From: JAAZVM01 sp041642635
Lineage (GTDB): Bacteria; Patescibacteriota; Gracilibacteria; BD1-5; UBA6164
Length of the DNA stretch: 49,198 nucleotides
NCBI GenBank assembly: GCA_041642635.1
Contig: JBEPWB010000001.1
Span: 1-49,198 of the forward strand
Direction: 5' to 3'
Under the pieces are notes generated by a model that did no database searches, was not told where the DNA came from, and was given only the letters and a program-made list of their open reading frames with translations. Made by a program: the position numbers and the translations under genes. Positions 19,029 to 29,003 of this stretch are shown here, one piece after another. Positions within the stretch are counted from its first letter, which is position 1. Every line of letters begins with the position of its first letter.

Positions 19029-21896
19029 ATGAAAAAATTAAAGTATTTAATATTTATAACATCATTCATTATACTTAGCTTTTTGTTAACTGCAAATAAT
19101 TCTTACGCTGATATTGTATCAAATTATCCTACTATATCTGAAACAATTAATGAATGAAACTCAAACTGGATTGATATTACAAATGTAGTATGAAATGATA
19201 CAAACAACTTTGCCCAAGTAAATATGTCAAACAATCCTGATAATTCTAATACATTAATTGTTAAATGATTTAATTTTAAATCGTTTAACATACCAGTATG
19301 AGCAACTATTAACTGAATAAAAGTAGATATAGAATGGAACTGAAGCAACGATAGAATTACTGATTCTGTTATACAATTAACAAAAAATGGTAAAGATCCA
19401 TATTGAAATAATCTAGCAAAATCAAGTTTTCAAATAACAAAAAATATATCAACTTATTGATCAGAAAATAATCTATGGTGAACAACATGGAGCGATACAG
19501 AAATAAAATCAGATAATTTTTGAGTATTAATAAAATACAATAAGGAAAAATGATGAACAAGAGATGCAAAAATATATAGAGTAAAAATAACTATTGATTT
19601 TACTAATCCAGAAATAGAAAGTCCACTTAATTTTAATATTATAAATGAAAATTATTGAAATAATTGATTTTGTTATGACTTTGAAGCAATAAACAATTCA
19701 ACTCAAGATATTACTGACTGGGAAATATGATTTAATATAAATTGAGCAAATATAATTAGTAATTATTGATGAAATTTTACTAATCTTTGATGATGAGAAT
19801 ATTCAATATCGTCTTCTTGAAATATAGACACATTTCCTGTATGAAAAAAATATACATTTTGATTATGTGCTGACAGCCAAGTTTGATACATATCAAATTT
19901 GACAACAAAAAATTACAAAAATGTATGACCATTAATGCCACAAGAATACAATTTAGAAAATAATTGATTGAATGTAAATATAACTAATGAGTCTAGCACA
20001 TCTTGAAGTTTTTGTAGAGAAATAGAACTAGTAAATAATTGAAATAAGACAATTAACTGATGGATATTAGATTTTGAATTAGACCAAAATTTATCTTCAA
20101 ACTATTGATGAAATTTTTCTAAAAATTCTATAACACACACAATAACTCCATTATCAAATAATAAAATAATTAATCCTGGTGAAACTTACACTCTATGATT
20201 TTGTAGTGAATGAACAAATTTAGACAATAATTGGTCGATAGAAACTTTAACATGAATACCAGGTTTTTGTTGAAAATATTATGAATGAACGCCAGAAAAT
20301 CCATTTGATATAATGAATTCGAAATTTTCAAGAGCAGATTTTGAAATAAATTTTGACTGGTGAACACTTAGCCCATCAGAAGAATTACCAAATGATAATT
20401 TTACAGCAAAATGGGAATGAAAATTTCAAGCAAATGAATCATGAGAATATAATTTTCGTACTAAATCAGATGACTGAATAAGATTATACATAAATAATAA
20501 TATTGTAATTGACCAATGGTTAAATCAGACACAAACAGAAGCAACTTGAAACATAAATCTAGATAAATGAAAAATATATAACATTAGAGTGGAATATTAT
20601 GAAAATTCTGGAACAGCTATGGCAGAATTAGAATGGAAAGAACCTGGTAATGAAGTATTTAGTAGATTAGATTGAAATAGTATATTTCACTGAGCTTGTC
20701 AATGAGGAGTAAGCACTTGATTAGAAACTATTTTCAATTGATGAAATTGACAAGCTGGTAATATGTTTGATATTGAGATATTAAATAATGATCTTATAAT
20801 AGATGCTTTATCTATAAATACTAATACTCAAAGTTCTACTCTTCGTGTATATTATAAACAGTGAAGTTATAGTTGATTTGAAAATTCTTCTGCGTGATGG
20901 ACTCTTTTATGAGATTTTCCATTTTCATGAGCTTGAGAATGAAATCCTACATATGTAGAAATAAATCCACTAACTCTAAATAAAAATACAAATTATTCAT
21001 TTTATGTTACTGAAGTATGAACAAAATGAATTTTATATACACAATGAACTATTGAATGAAACATATTTACTCAAGATAATTTTATAATTTTCAGAGAATG
21101 ATTATGAAATAGTTTTGAATTTAAAAACAATTTTTCTCCCCGTATATGGAATGGTATAATTCATTATACTGCAATAATTGACAAAACTCCACCAGCTATT
21201 GAGTACCAAAATATAAAAAATAATGATTTATTGCCAAATTGAGACAAACAAATTATAATAGATTATTTTGATAACTCTTGATTAGATTTATCTACAATAA
21301 ATTCATCACTTTCAAAATGGAATTGAAGCGATTGGTGAACAAATATATTAAATAATCACCAAATTAATTTTAGTAATGAAGCTAATCAATCAATATACAA
21401 TTTGTCACCACTTGGATATGGTAAATATAAATTTAATTTTAATATTGATGATAATTTTTGAAACTCTAATTCAAAAGATTTGATATTTTATATAGATGAA
21501 CCAAAATTCATCATATCTGATTCAAAAATAAATATATGAAATATAAGTAGTAATAATAAAAATAATTTTAGTTCAGATTTGTTATTAGTAGTACAAACTG
21601 TTTGAGCTGGATTTGATATACAAATGAATAAAGACTGAGAACTAAGTTATTCTGGATATGATATAACAGACTGGAATTGAGATAATTGATTTTGATATGA
21701 TTGAGAACCAATGACAAATACAATAAAAAAAATAAATAATAATCAACTAATAACATCTAATACAAAAAATATAAATACTAATTGAGAAAAAAACACTTAC
21801 ATTTATACTATAAAATTTTGAGCTAATATACCCGAGAATGTAGCGGCATGAAAATATTCTTGACTTATAGATTTTAAAATAATGTTTAATTATTAA
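19029..21896 (+). CDS. Large secreted protein with cellulose-binding-like repeats, PA14 domain and WxL-like end
   Basis: 955 residues. Signal peptide about 1-27 (hydrophobic core, cut after SYA). Around 210-310 and 325-410 two repeats (FCYDFEAINNS..., FCREIELVNNG... with YGGNF) resemble family-2 carbohydrate-binding modules. About 412-540 is a PA14 domain (GKYYEG, FRTKSDDGIRLYINN, VEYYEN), a carbohydrate-binding or adhesive fold. The last ~130 residues (INIGNIS ... AGKYSGLIDFKI) resemble the C-terminus of the next gene's product. Nearly all glycines are TGA. No LPXTG motif or C-terminal anchor. Likely a surface adhesin held by partner proteins; carbohydrate target unknown. Confidence 0.82.
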
Positions 21897-21902
21897 ACAA
21901 AA

Positions 21903-21938
21903 AAAATACAGTTTTAATTAAAAAACTGTATTTTTTTT
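21903..21938 (+). terminator. Terminator after the PA14 protein gene
   Basis: AATACAGTTTT pairs with AAAACTGTATT and is followed by eight T. Confidence 0.8.
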
Positions 21939-21966
21939 GACATTTTGAAAATACATATGATAGAAT
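21937..21966 (+). promoter_or_regulatory. Promoter of the small secreted protein gene
   Basis: TTGACA (21937-21942), 18-nt spacer and TAGAAT (21961-21966), directly after the preceding terminator; leaves a ~65-nt leader. Confidence 0.65.
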
Positions 21967-22037
21967 ACAACCGCAATTGAAAAGTTGAAGTAAAATTTCA
22001 CAAAAAATTTATTTATATTATATTTTAATGTCATACT

Positions 22038-22700
22038 ATGATAAAAACAAAAATAAAAAAAGCTTTTGCTGTTGCTTGAATTACAGCTATTGCAATGACA
22101 AATTTTGGTAACGCATTTGCAGCAACTAACATAGGTACTGCTGGTGTAGAATGAGATACTTCTTTTGAAACTAATGTTGTATGGGATGATAATTTTCCTG
22201 GTACTGCTACTTGAAGTGTAAATTGAATTGAAGTAAATGCAACTGTCTTACCTACTCTGAATATGAATATTTCAGCTTCAGAAATTAACCTTGGTAATTT
22301 GATTCCATGAGTACCTGCAACATGAAACATAGGAATCGAAGTTGGGACTAATGCTGCAAATGGTGTTACAATAACTGCTAGATCAAATAGTGGAGGTTTA
22401 GTGAATGCAAGCGATCCTTCTATAATAATTAATGATCTAAACAATAGTAGCTATACTTTTAAATCTGTTGCAAACGCTATTGATTCTACAATATCTTGAT
22501 TTGAAACAACTGGTGACTTAATAGAAACAGAAGTAAACAATAACACTACTGAACATTTAATTTATGAAACCAACAAACCTGAAAGACTTGATGAAGTTAA
22601 TGCTGATTTAGATTTTACTGTAACTACAGAAGTAGATGCAGAAATGATGGCATGAAACTACAAAGATTTAATAACATTTACAGTCACAGGTAATTTCTAA
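22038..22700 (+). CDS. Small secreted WxL-like surface protein
   Basis: 220 residues. Signal peptide about 1-29 (KIKKAFAVAGITAIAMTNFGNAFA). The mature part is beta-rich and Gly/Thr/Asn-rich: LNMNISASEINLGNLIPG, then EVGTNAANGVTITARS, ending AGNYKDLITFTVTGNF. The layout (LG-N motif, 'G-[VF]-x-[IL]-x' strand, final A-G-x-Y-x-x-L-I-x-F strand) matches the C-terminal domain of the upstream large protein and loosely the WxL domain of Gram-positive surface proteins, though no W-x-L motif is present. It mixes GGN and TGA glycines, unlike its TGA-rich neighbours, perhaps because it is highly expressed. Own promoter and terminator. Confidence 0.7.
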
Positions 22701-22703
22701 CAC

Positions 22704-22738
22704 AAAAAATACTATTCTAAACATAGTATTTTTTTTTG
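22704..22738 (+). terminator. Terminator after the small secreted protein gene
   Basis: AAAAATACTAT pairs with ATAGTATTTTT, followed by a long T run. Confidence 0.8.
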
Positions 22739-22792
22739 ATTTTCAAGTTTTTTTTTATAATATCTATCTGAATAAAAATAATTAAATAAAAA

Positions 22793-24217
22793 ATGAAAAA
22801 ATTAGTTATATTATTTAGTATTATAATATTTATGATAAATGTAAATATTACTAATGCTAATATAGATTTAGTAGTTTCCCCTATAAGATACGAAATACAA
22901 GTAGATCCATGAGAAACAATACAAAAAACTGCAAAACTTATAAATAAGTCCGATATTACATACAAGATTGAAACTTGAGCTTCTGATTTTGAATCTAAAG
23001 ACCAATATTGAAATCCGAGCTTTGTAAGAGTAAATGAGTTAGATAATCAAAATCAATGATTAGCAAGTTGGATAAATATTGATAATCCTTGATTTATAAT
23101 AGAACCGAATCAAGAAGTTGAAATAGTTTTTGATATAAATATTCCTCAAAATGCAACTCCTTGATGACATTATGCATGAGTTTTTTTCAAAACAGTATGA
23201 AGTAACAATAGTTTATGAAGTAACTTACAAATAAAAGTAGATTATTGAGTATTAATACTCTTGAATGTGAGTTGAGAAATAATAGATAATACGTCTGTTT
23301 GAGAACCACTTATTAATATACAAAATTCAGAAATAACTTTATTAGATCAAAATTGAGAAATTCAAAATAACAGAAAAAAAGATATTTGTAAATTTATTGA
23401 TTTTACAAGTAGTGATACAGACTGAAAATGTTTTGATACAGAGTACTTTAATAATATAGCAAGTACAATAATAAATAAATTTAAAGGAGAAAACAAATAT
23501 ATTGAGCAAGAAGAAGAGAATAACTCAGAAGAAACTATTTTTAAAACATGATCTCTAAAAAATGATGATAATTTTTACATAGAAATAGATATCCCTTTTC
23601 AAAATGAAGGAAATACTCATGTTAAACCGGAATGAAAAATTATTCTAAAAGATGAAGATTGAAATGAAATAAAATGAATATGAAAAGAAATAATAAAAGA
23701 TGATAATTGAATGATAACGTGAGAAAAAATAGTTGATTATCTACCTATAAATGACCAATGAGGTAACGTATTACCAAATACAAAAAGAATATATAAAAGT
23801 GAATGGAATGGTTTTCCATACGAAAATTATGATGAAGAATGAAAAAAAACAATAAGCTATTGGACACCTTGAGAATATTATACAAACAAAAATATTTCTA
23901 ATTTATGACCAATTTTCCCATGGCAAAGAGTTAATGAAAAATTAGAACAAAAAACAATTAGCGCGCTAATAAATCTATGATATTATAACTATGAATGAGA
24001 AAATATAGAATTTAATTCAGCAGAAAAATTTGAAGTTGACTATAAAGTGAAATATATTTGAATCAATCCTTATTTCTTTCTATTTTGATGAATTGTAATA
24101 ATTTTTTTAATATTTTTCTGGATAATTATAAGAAAAATAACAAGAAAAAAATGTGAAACATGTAAAAAAACTATAAAAAAAGATATGAAAATTTGTCCAT
24201 ATTGTTGAGCCAAATAA
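22793..24217 (+). CDS. DUF916-like surface protein with transmembrane anchor and C-terminal zinc ribbon
   Basis: 474 residues. Signal peptide about 1-22. The start of the mature protein, DLVVSPIRYEIQVDPGETIQ followed by KLINKSD and later ATPGGHYAGVFFKT, matches the DUF916/WxL-interacting type (immunoglobulin-like domain with 'P-G-x-Y-x-G-x-x-F'). A transmembrane segment is at about 427-450 (FLFGGIVIIFLIFFWIII). The tail is basic and ends in a zinc ribbon C-x2-C-x10-C-x2-C (CETC ... CPYC), placed in the cytoplasm by topology. In Gram-positive bacteria DUF916 proteins accompany WxL proteins and bind the cell wall. Here the neighbours are two WxL-like secreted proteins. Confidence 0.75.
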
Positions 24218-24220
24218 AAA

Positions 24221-24250
24221 ACAAGAAAATTATATTTTTCTTGTTTTTTT
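24221..24250. terminator. Bidirectional terminator
   Basis: AAACAAGAAAA pairs with TTTTCTTGTTT with flanking A/T runs; the stop codon of the minus-strand gene (24249-24251) touches it. Confidence 0.75.
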
Positions 24251-24977
24251 ATCATAATGGATTTCTAGTTAAACTAGGAGTTTTTTGCCAAATTCTTTCT
24301 AAGTATCACAAATTTATCATGAATAAATCAATAATTTTATTATATTTCGTCCTGGTTTCTTGTTCGTAAAGTTTTTGAGTATCAGATTGTACTTGTTGTT
24401 GGTTTAATAACAAAGTATTATACGCAACTTCTATAAAAATATCTGTTTTCACATTCGCTAACCTTCAGCAACTTCCTCAAGTTCCCAAAAAATCTATTGC
24501 AGATTCTATAGAAACTGATTGTTGTTCATCAGGATTAGAATAAGCAAAATTATTTGTACATTCTATTGTTTCTTCATAGCTAGTTACACAAGCCTCTAAA
24601 TAAGAATTTTTAAATTCTCTTGCCTTATCTCTAATATCATTAACTCAATCAAAATAATTCAATTCTCATGCTCAAAAATATTTATCTTTTTGAGATGATA
24701 ATTCTTCCAAATAAATATCCATTTCTTCATCAATTTCTCTAAAATTCAAATCCATTGCAATTTGAGCTACTCTTTTTTCAGGAGGAGCTTGTAAACAAAC
24801 GAAATCATCAAATCCCCTCATAGAAGATCATTCATAAATATAATTTGTAGCATTATTTGGCATTATTTTTTGTATTTCGGAATTACACTGAGTTATTTCT
24901 GACTCATAATTACATGAATATGAAATAGGTAAAACTAAAAAAAATATAGCAAATAAATATAAAATTTTATAATTCAT
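24249..24977 (-). CDS. Secreted or lipoprotein-like hypothetical protein
   Basis: 242 residues, not recognised. Starts with a hydrophobic signal (ILYLFAIFFLVLPISYSC); the Cys could be a lipobox residue (SYS-C, weak match) or take part in a disulfide, since further cysteines follow (QCNSE, FVCLQ, EACVTS, IECTN, GSCGR). Mostly helical mature part with Gln/Glu-rich segments. Last gene of the minus-strand unit hsp20 - 24977..25225 gene - this gene; its ATG overlaps the upstream stop (TAATG), implying translational coupling. Function unknown; extracytoplasmic place suggests a role with the surface locus. Confidence 0.7.
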
Positions 24978-25225
24978 TATTTTTTCTTAAAAAAATTAAT
25001 AGTTCAAACCATAGCTTTTCAAAAAAAACTATATGATTTTTTAAAAATATGTCATGATTTTTTAAAAATATTTGATGATTTCTGATAAACATTTCTTGTA
25101 ATAGTTTTTCATTTTTTTGTTTTTGAAAATCATACCATAGAAGCCACTGCTGTTCCTACAATAACTCAAGTAATTATTTTATCTATTTTATTTGCACCTA
25201 TTTTTACAGTTTTTTTCTTAAACAT
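24977..25225 (-). CDS. Small membrane-associated hypothetical protein (YtxH-like outline)
   Basis: 82 residues from ATG 25225 to TAA overlapping the next ATG by one base. A short hydrophobic, Gly/Ala-rich stretch (IITGVIVGTAVASMVGF) followed by a basic tail with repeated F-K-K-[KS]. The outline is like YtxH-type or phage-shock-type small membrane proteins, but there is no firm family match. Lies 22 nt after hsp20 on the same strand, so probably stress-co-expressed. Confidence 0.6.
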
Positions 25226-25247
25226 AAGACGTATTTTTCATTATTTT

Positions 25248-25670
25248 TTAAATTTTTTGCACCTTTATATGTTTACTTGTAAAAGTAATTTTTGGTATAG
25301 TTATGACTAGTAAATTATTATCAAGATTTGCGTTAATACTATCAAAATCTAAATTTTCTGGCAAAATTATATTCCTAGAAAATTCTCACCAAAAACACTC
25401 ACTATTTTTTATTGAAATATCTCTAGAAAAAATATCTGGTCTTTTTCTGTAACCAGAAATAGTCAAAACTTGTTCATTAAAAGAAATATCTATATCATCC
25501 AAGTCAACTCAAGCAACTGGAGATAATAAAATCATTTCATTCTTTGTTTCAAGAATATCAACAGCAACTTGTCAAACTTCTTGATTTTCTTCGTCCAAGT
25601 AAAATTGCTCTTTTTTTTCACTAACTTCTTGGTAATCTTTATCACTTGTTACATTAAAAAATTTTCTCAT
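25248..25670 (-). CDS. Small heat-shock protein, Hsp20 family
   Basis: 140 residues. Alpha-crystallin domain about 35-130: QVAVDILETKNEMILLSPVAGV, DLDDIDISFNEQVLTISGYR, then GEFSRNIILPENLDF and NNLLVITIPK, i.e. the A-x-x-x-[ND]-G-x-[LV] region and the final I-x-[IV]-P motif. ATP-independent holdase. Divergent from pilC with a ~100-nt shared spacer; no CIRCE element seen. Confidence 0.9.
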
Positions 25671-25711
25671 AACTTTTTATTTAAAAAACTATATATTAAG
25701 TATAATATTTT

Positions 25712-25740
25712 TTGAAAAAATTCAAGAAAAATGATAAAAT
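25712..25740 (+). promoter_or_regulatory. Promoter of pilC
   Basis: TTGAAA (25712-25717), 17-nt spacer and TAAAAT (25735-25740), 30 nt before the pilC ATG. Confidence 0.6.
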
Positions 25741-25770
25741 ATATAAAAGTTATTTATAAGAATAAAATTA

Positions 25771-26889
25771 ATGCCAAAATACACTAAATATTTAGAAGAA
25801 TTAAAGAAAAAATTCAGTAAAAATTCAGATATAAAAATCAGCTCTAAAGAAAAAATAAATCTTTTAGAGCAATTATCAAATCTGCTTTCTTCTGGGATTC
25901 CTCTTTTAAATAGTTTTAAAATTATAATGTATCAAACAAAAAACAAAAAAATAAAAAGACTCCTAAAATCAATAATTGAAAATATAAACAAATGAGATTC
26001 TTTAAGTGAAATTTTTTCAAAGCATAGAAAAATATTTTGAATTTTTGATATTTCTATAGTAGAAATGTGAGAAGTTACATGAAAACTTTGAGATTCTATA
26101 GAAACAATAAAAACAAAAGAAGAAAAATCACAAGAATTAAAATCAAAAATAATCTGAGCATTGATTTATCCAATAGTTATAGTTTGTTTATCTATAATTA
26201 TGATTTGAGTTTTTATGATTTATGTAATTCCAAAAATCGAACAAATGTATGTTGATGCAAAAGTTAACTTACCTGGATTAACAGCATGGGTTTTGGACGC
26301 ATCTAATTTTATACAAGATAATTTAACTTATATAATTATTTGAATTATTGCATTTGTTTTTTGAGTTATAACTTTCAAAAAAAACAAATTCACAAAAATT
26401 TATTGGGATAATTTTATAATTAGAATACCTATTTTTTGAATTTTAATCAAGAAAAAAACTCTTTCATTATTTACCACAAGTTTATGAATATTATTAAAAA
26501 ACTGAGTAATAATCAACAAATCACTAGAAATAAGCTCAAAAGCACTTGATAACGATTATTATGAAAAAGAACTAAAAAGTATTAATTCAAGAGTAAGTAA
26601 ATGAATTGAATTAAGTGCACTTATGTGAGTTAATGAAATACAAAGTGGTAAAGAGAATTTTTTATTCCCCATAGAATTAGCCTCAGTTGTAAAAATCTGA
26701 GAAGAAACTTGAAATCTTGCAAATTTGCTATTAAAAATTTGAAAAAAAATGGAAAAAGAAATTGACGATATTGTAAAAAATATTCAAACAGCAATCGAGC
26801 CACTAGTTATAGTGATTGTTTGATGAATAATTTGAGTATTAATAATGGCTATAATGCTTCCATTTTTTAATATGGTAAATGTTGTATAA
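25771..26889 (+). CDS. pilC: Type IV pilus inner-membrane platform protein PilC (T2SS-F family)
   Basis: 372 residues. Two T2SSF domains: first KINLLEQLSNLLSSGIPLLNSF ... IFGIFDISIVEMGEVTGKLGDSI, then a transmembrane pair (LIYPIVIVCLSIIMIGVFMIY), second domain SLFTTSLGILLKNGVIINKSLE ... VVKIGEETGNLANLL, and a final membrane helix (AIEPLVIVIVGGIIGVLIMAIMLP). The M-G-E-x-T-G and I-G-E-E-T-G motifs are intact, with TGA for Gly. Recruits pilin and the assembly ATPases. No other pilus assembly gene is adjacent, but two pilin-like genes are in the window. Confidence 0.95.
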
Positions 26890-26925
26890 AAAAACTAGAT
26901 TTTATTATAAAATCTAGTTTTTTTA
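26888..26925. terminator. Bidirectional terminator between pilC and trxA
   Basis: AAAACTAGATTTT pairs with AAAATCTAGTTTT around ATTAT, with A and T runs; shared by convergent genes. Confidence 0.85.
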
Positions 26926-27237
26926 TTATAAGTATTTTGAACAAACTTCTTCTAATTTGTCTTTTGTTTGAACTCAAACCATTGTTTCCACTGGTTCTCA
27001 ATCTTTAAAAACAATTAAAGTTGGAATAGACATAACTCTGTATTTTACAGCTATTTCTTGTGCTTCATCTACATTAACTTTAGCAACCTTCATTTTTCCT
27101 TCCATTGAAGAAGAAAAATCATCTAAAATTGGTAACATTGTTTGACAAGGTCCACACCATTCAGCCCAAAAATCAACTAAAGTCACACCTTCTTTTATAG
27201 TTTCTGAAAAATTTTCATTGTTTAATACAAGTGTCAT
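26926..27237 (-). CDS. trxA: Thioredoxin
   Basis: 103 residues. Active site WCGPC (residues 27-31) preceded by VDFWAE; cis-Pro motif SIPT after YRVM. C-terminus EEVCSKYL carries an extra Cys. Reduces protein disulfides in the cytoplasm. The upstream region has a TTGACA promoter and a 19-bp palindrome with a 7-1-7 core (TGAGAATTATTCTCA), the form bound by Fur/PerR/Zur-family repressors, placed over the expected start site. Confidence 0.96.
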
Positions 27238-27266
27238 AAAATCAAAAAATTATTAATAAATTATAT

Positions 27267-27285
27267 AATGAGAATTATTCTCATT
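27267..27285. promoter_or_regulatory. Fur-family-type palindromic operator upstream of trxA
   Basis: Perfect 19-bp palindrome AATGAGAATTATTCTCATT with 7-1-7 core. It lies just downstream of the predicted -10 of trxA, a repressor position. Which Fur-family protein (Fur, PerR, Zur) would bind cannot be told. Confidence 0.6.
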
Positions 27286-27291
27286 TGTAAT

Positions 27292-27319
27292 ATCCTATTC
27301 ATTTTTATTATTTTGTCAA
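27292..27319 (-). promoter_or_regulatory. Promoter of trxA
   Basis: On the minus strand TTGACA (plus 27314-27319), 16-nt spacer, TAGGAT (plus 27292-27297). The -35 is perfect, the -10 moderate. Confidence 0.6.
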
Positions 27320-27394
27320 AAAGTAACTAAATAAAATATACTTTGTATAGTAATTATTTTTTTATTAATATCAACAAAATATTTTTTAAATTTG

Positions 27395-28276
27395 TTAGGT
27401 AATATTTCAAAATAAATCCTTAAAAACTTTTATAGCTAAGCTCTGATTTATAAAAAAAGGAGAAGTACAAACAGTTATTACATCAGCTTTTTTAAAAGAA
27501 TCTAAAACAACTTTTTTTTTCAAATCATAATCGATAAAATCCAAATCTGGCTGAAAAAAATCAAGATCAAGATTAAGAATTATTCAATTATTAGTATTTA
27601 TTTTGTTAGAAGTTTTAGATATTTGATTTATAGAATGAAGAGTGTTTGAATCCCAATCTTTGATTGGTTGAGTTTCTGAGTGAAATAAATTAAATTCTAA
27701 AACTTCATTTATACATGAAATATAATCTTTTGGAAAATAATTTTTTATATAATCTTGCAAATTATTAGTGTTTCTGATTTGAACAGTTTTTCAAATAATT
27801 CACTCATTTTCAGCTGGAATAATATAATCTCCCACATTCAAAACATTATTAGTAAAATCAAAAACTTTTTGTAATTCAAGGCTATCAGGTTTTAATAAAT
27901 TTTTATTATTATCTCTAGTATCAGCGTGTTCATCGATATGAAACAATAAATTATTATCACCAATTATTCCCCTATTTCTAGCTTCATACCAAAAATAAAA
28001 AGCATGATTATGATTATCAAAAAGTATTATTTCTTTTTTTCATACTTTTATTCTATAAAAATTTTTCAGTCAATAATTAGTTGATAAATTATCATCAAAA
28101 TCATAATCTTCAAAAGTAATTTTTGATTTATCATCTTGCAGTTCTATTTTGTCTAATTCACTGATATCAATATCTACAATACTTGGAATATATAATTTTT
28201 TGTTTTTTCTTTCTTCAAAACTAAAAGCATTATTTCAAACTGGTTTTTCTAGATAAAATCATTCTCTATAAAACAT
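27395..28276 (-). CDS. UPF0489 (C5orf22-like) family protein
   Basis: 293 residues. Motifs: ILFDNHNHAFYFW near residue 90, LLFHIDEHADTR about 115-128, VGDYIIPAENEGII, and GIILNLDLDFFQPDLDF about 235. The pair H-x-D-x-H-x-D and L-D-L-D-F-F is characteristic of UPF0489, an arginase/deacetylase-like fold with probable divalent metal binding. Molecular function is not established. No signal peptide. Stands alone between trxA and nth. Confidence 0.8.
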
Positions 28277-28343
28277 TTTTTTCTTTTAAATTAAATATTT
28301 TTTGTTATTATATGCAAAATAAATTATTTTTCTAATTTTTATA

Positions 28344-28982
28344 ATGCTAAAAAAAGATATTCCAGAGTTTGCACAAAAACTTAACGAAATGTTTCCAAAT
28401 GCAAAAACTGAACTACATTACACAAACGAATTTCAATTATTAATAGCAATATTAATGTCAGCGCAAGCAACAGACAAACAAGTAAATATTGTGAATAAAA
28501 ATTTTTTTAATTTTTTGAGAACACCAAAAGATTGAGTCGAAATGGATTTGGATTATATAAAAGATTTTATAAATTCTATCTCGTTTTTTAACAACAAAGC
28601 AAAAAACATAAAAGCTACTTCAAAAATATTATACGAAGAATATGGCTCAAAAATACCAAAAAATATTGAAGAATTAACAAAATTACCGTGAGTTTGAATC
28701 AAAACAGCAAAAGTTTTTTTGGCGGTAATTGAAGATGCTCCATATATTTGAGTAGATACTCACGTTCATAGAGTACTTAACAGATTATGACTTGTTAACA
28801 CAAAAAATCCGCTAGAAACTGACAAAAAAATCAGCAAAAATTTTACAAAAAAAAATCACGCAATGCTTCATAATACTCTAGTATTGTTTTGAAGATATCA
28901 CTGCACTGCTAGAAAACCAAAATGTGAGACTTGTCCTTTTAAAGAAAAATGTAAATATTACAAAAAAACAAACAATTTTTAA
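28344..28982 (+). CDS. nth: Endonuclease III (DNA glycosylase/AP lyase)
   Basis: 212 residues. Helix-hairpin-helix LPGVGIKTAKVFL contains the catalytic Lys; the catalytic Asp is in VDTHVHRV. A 4Fe-4S loop C-x6-C-x2-C-x5-C closes the protein (CTARKPKCETCPFKEKC). N-terminal FQLLIAILMSAQATD matches the Nth fold. Removes oxidised pyrimidines in base-excision repair. The TAA lies in the terminator hairpin. Confidence 0.96.
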
Positions 28983-28998
28983 ATTGTTTGTTTTTTTG
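28962..28998. terminator. Bidirectional terminator after nth
   Basis: AAAACAAACAATTT pairs with AAATTGTTTGTTTT, with T runs on both sides; shared by nth and the pilin-like gene 2. Confidence 0.85.
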
Positions 28999-29003
28999 TA
29001 ATA

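Noticed and set aside
22031..22444. 137-residue minus-strand frame opposite the small secreted protein
   Set aside because: The plus strand has a signal peptide, a promoter and a terminator; the minus frame has none of these.
25681..25770. CIRCE/HrcA operator before hsp20
   Set aside because: No TTAGCACTC-N9-GAGTGCTAA-type inverted repeat is present in the spacer.
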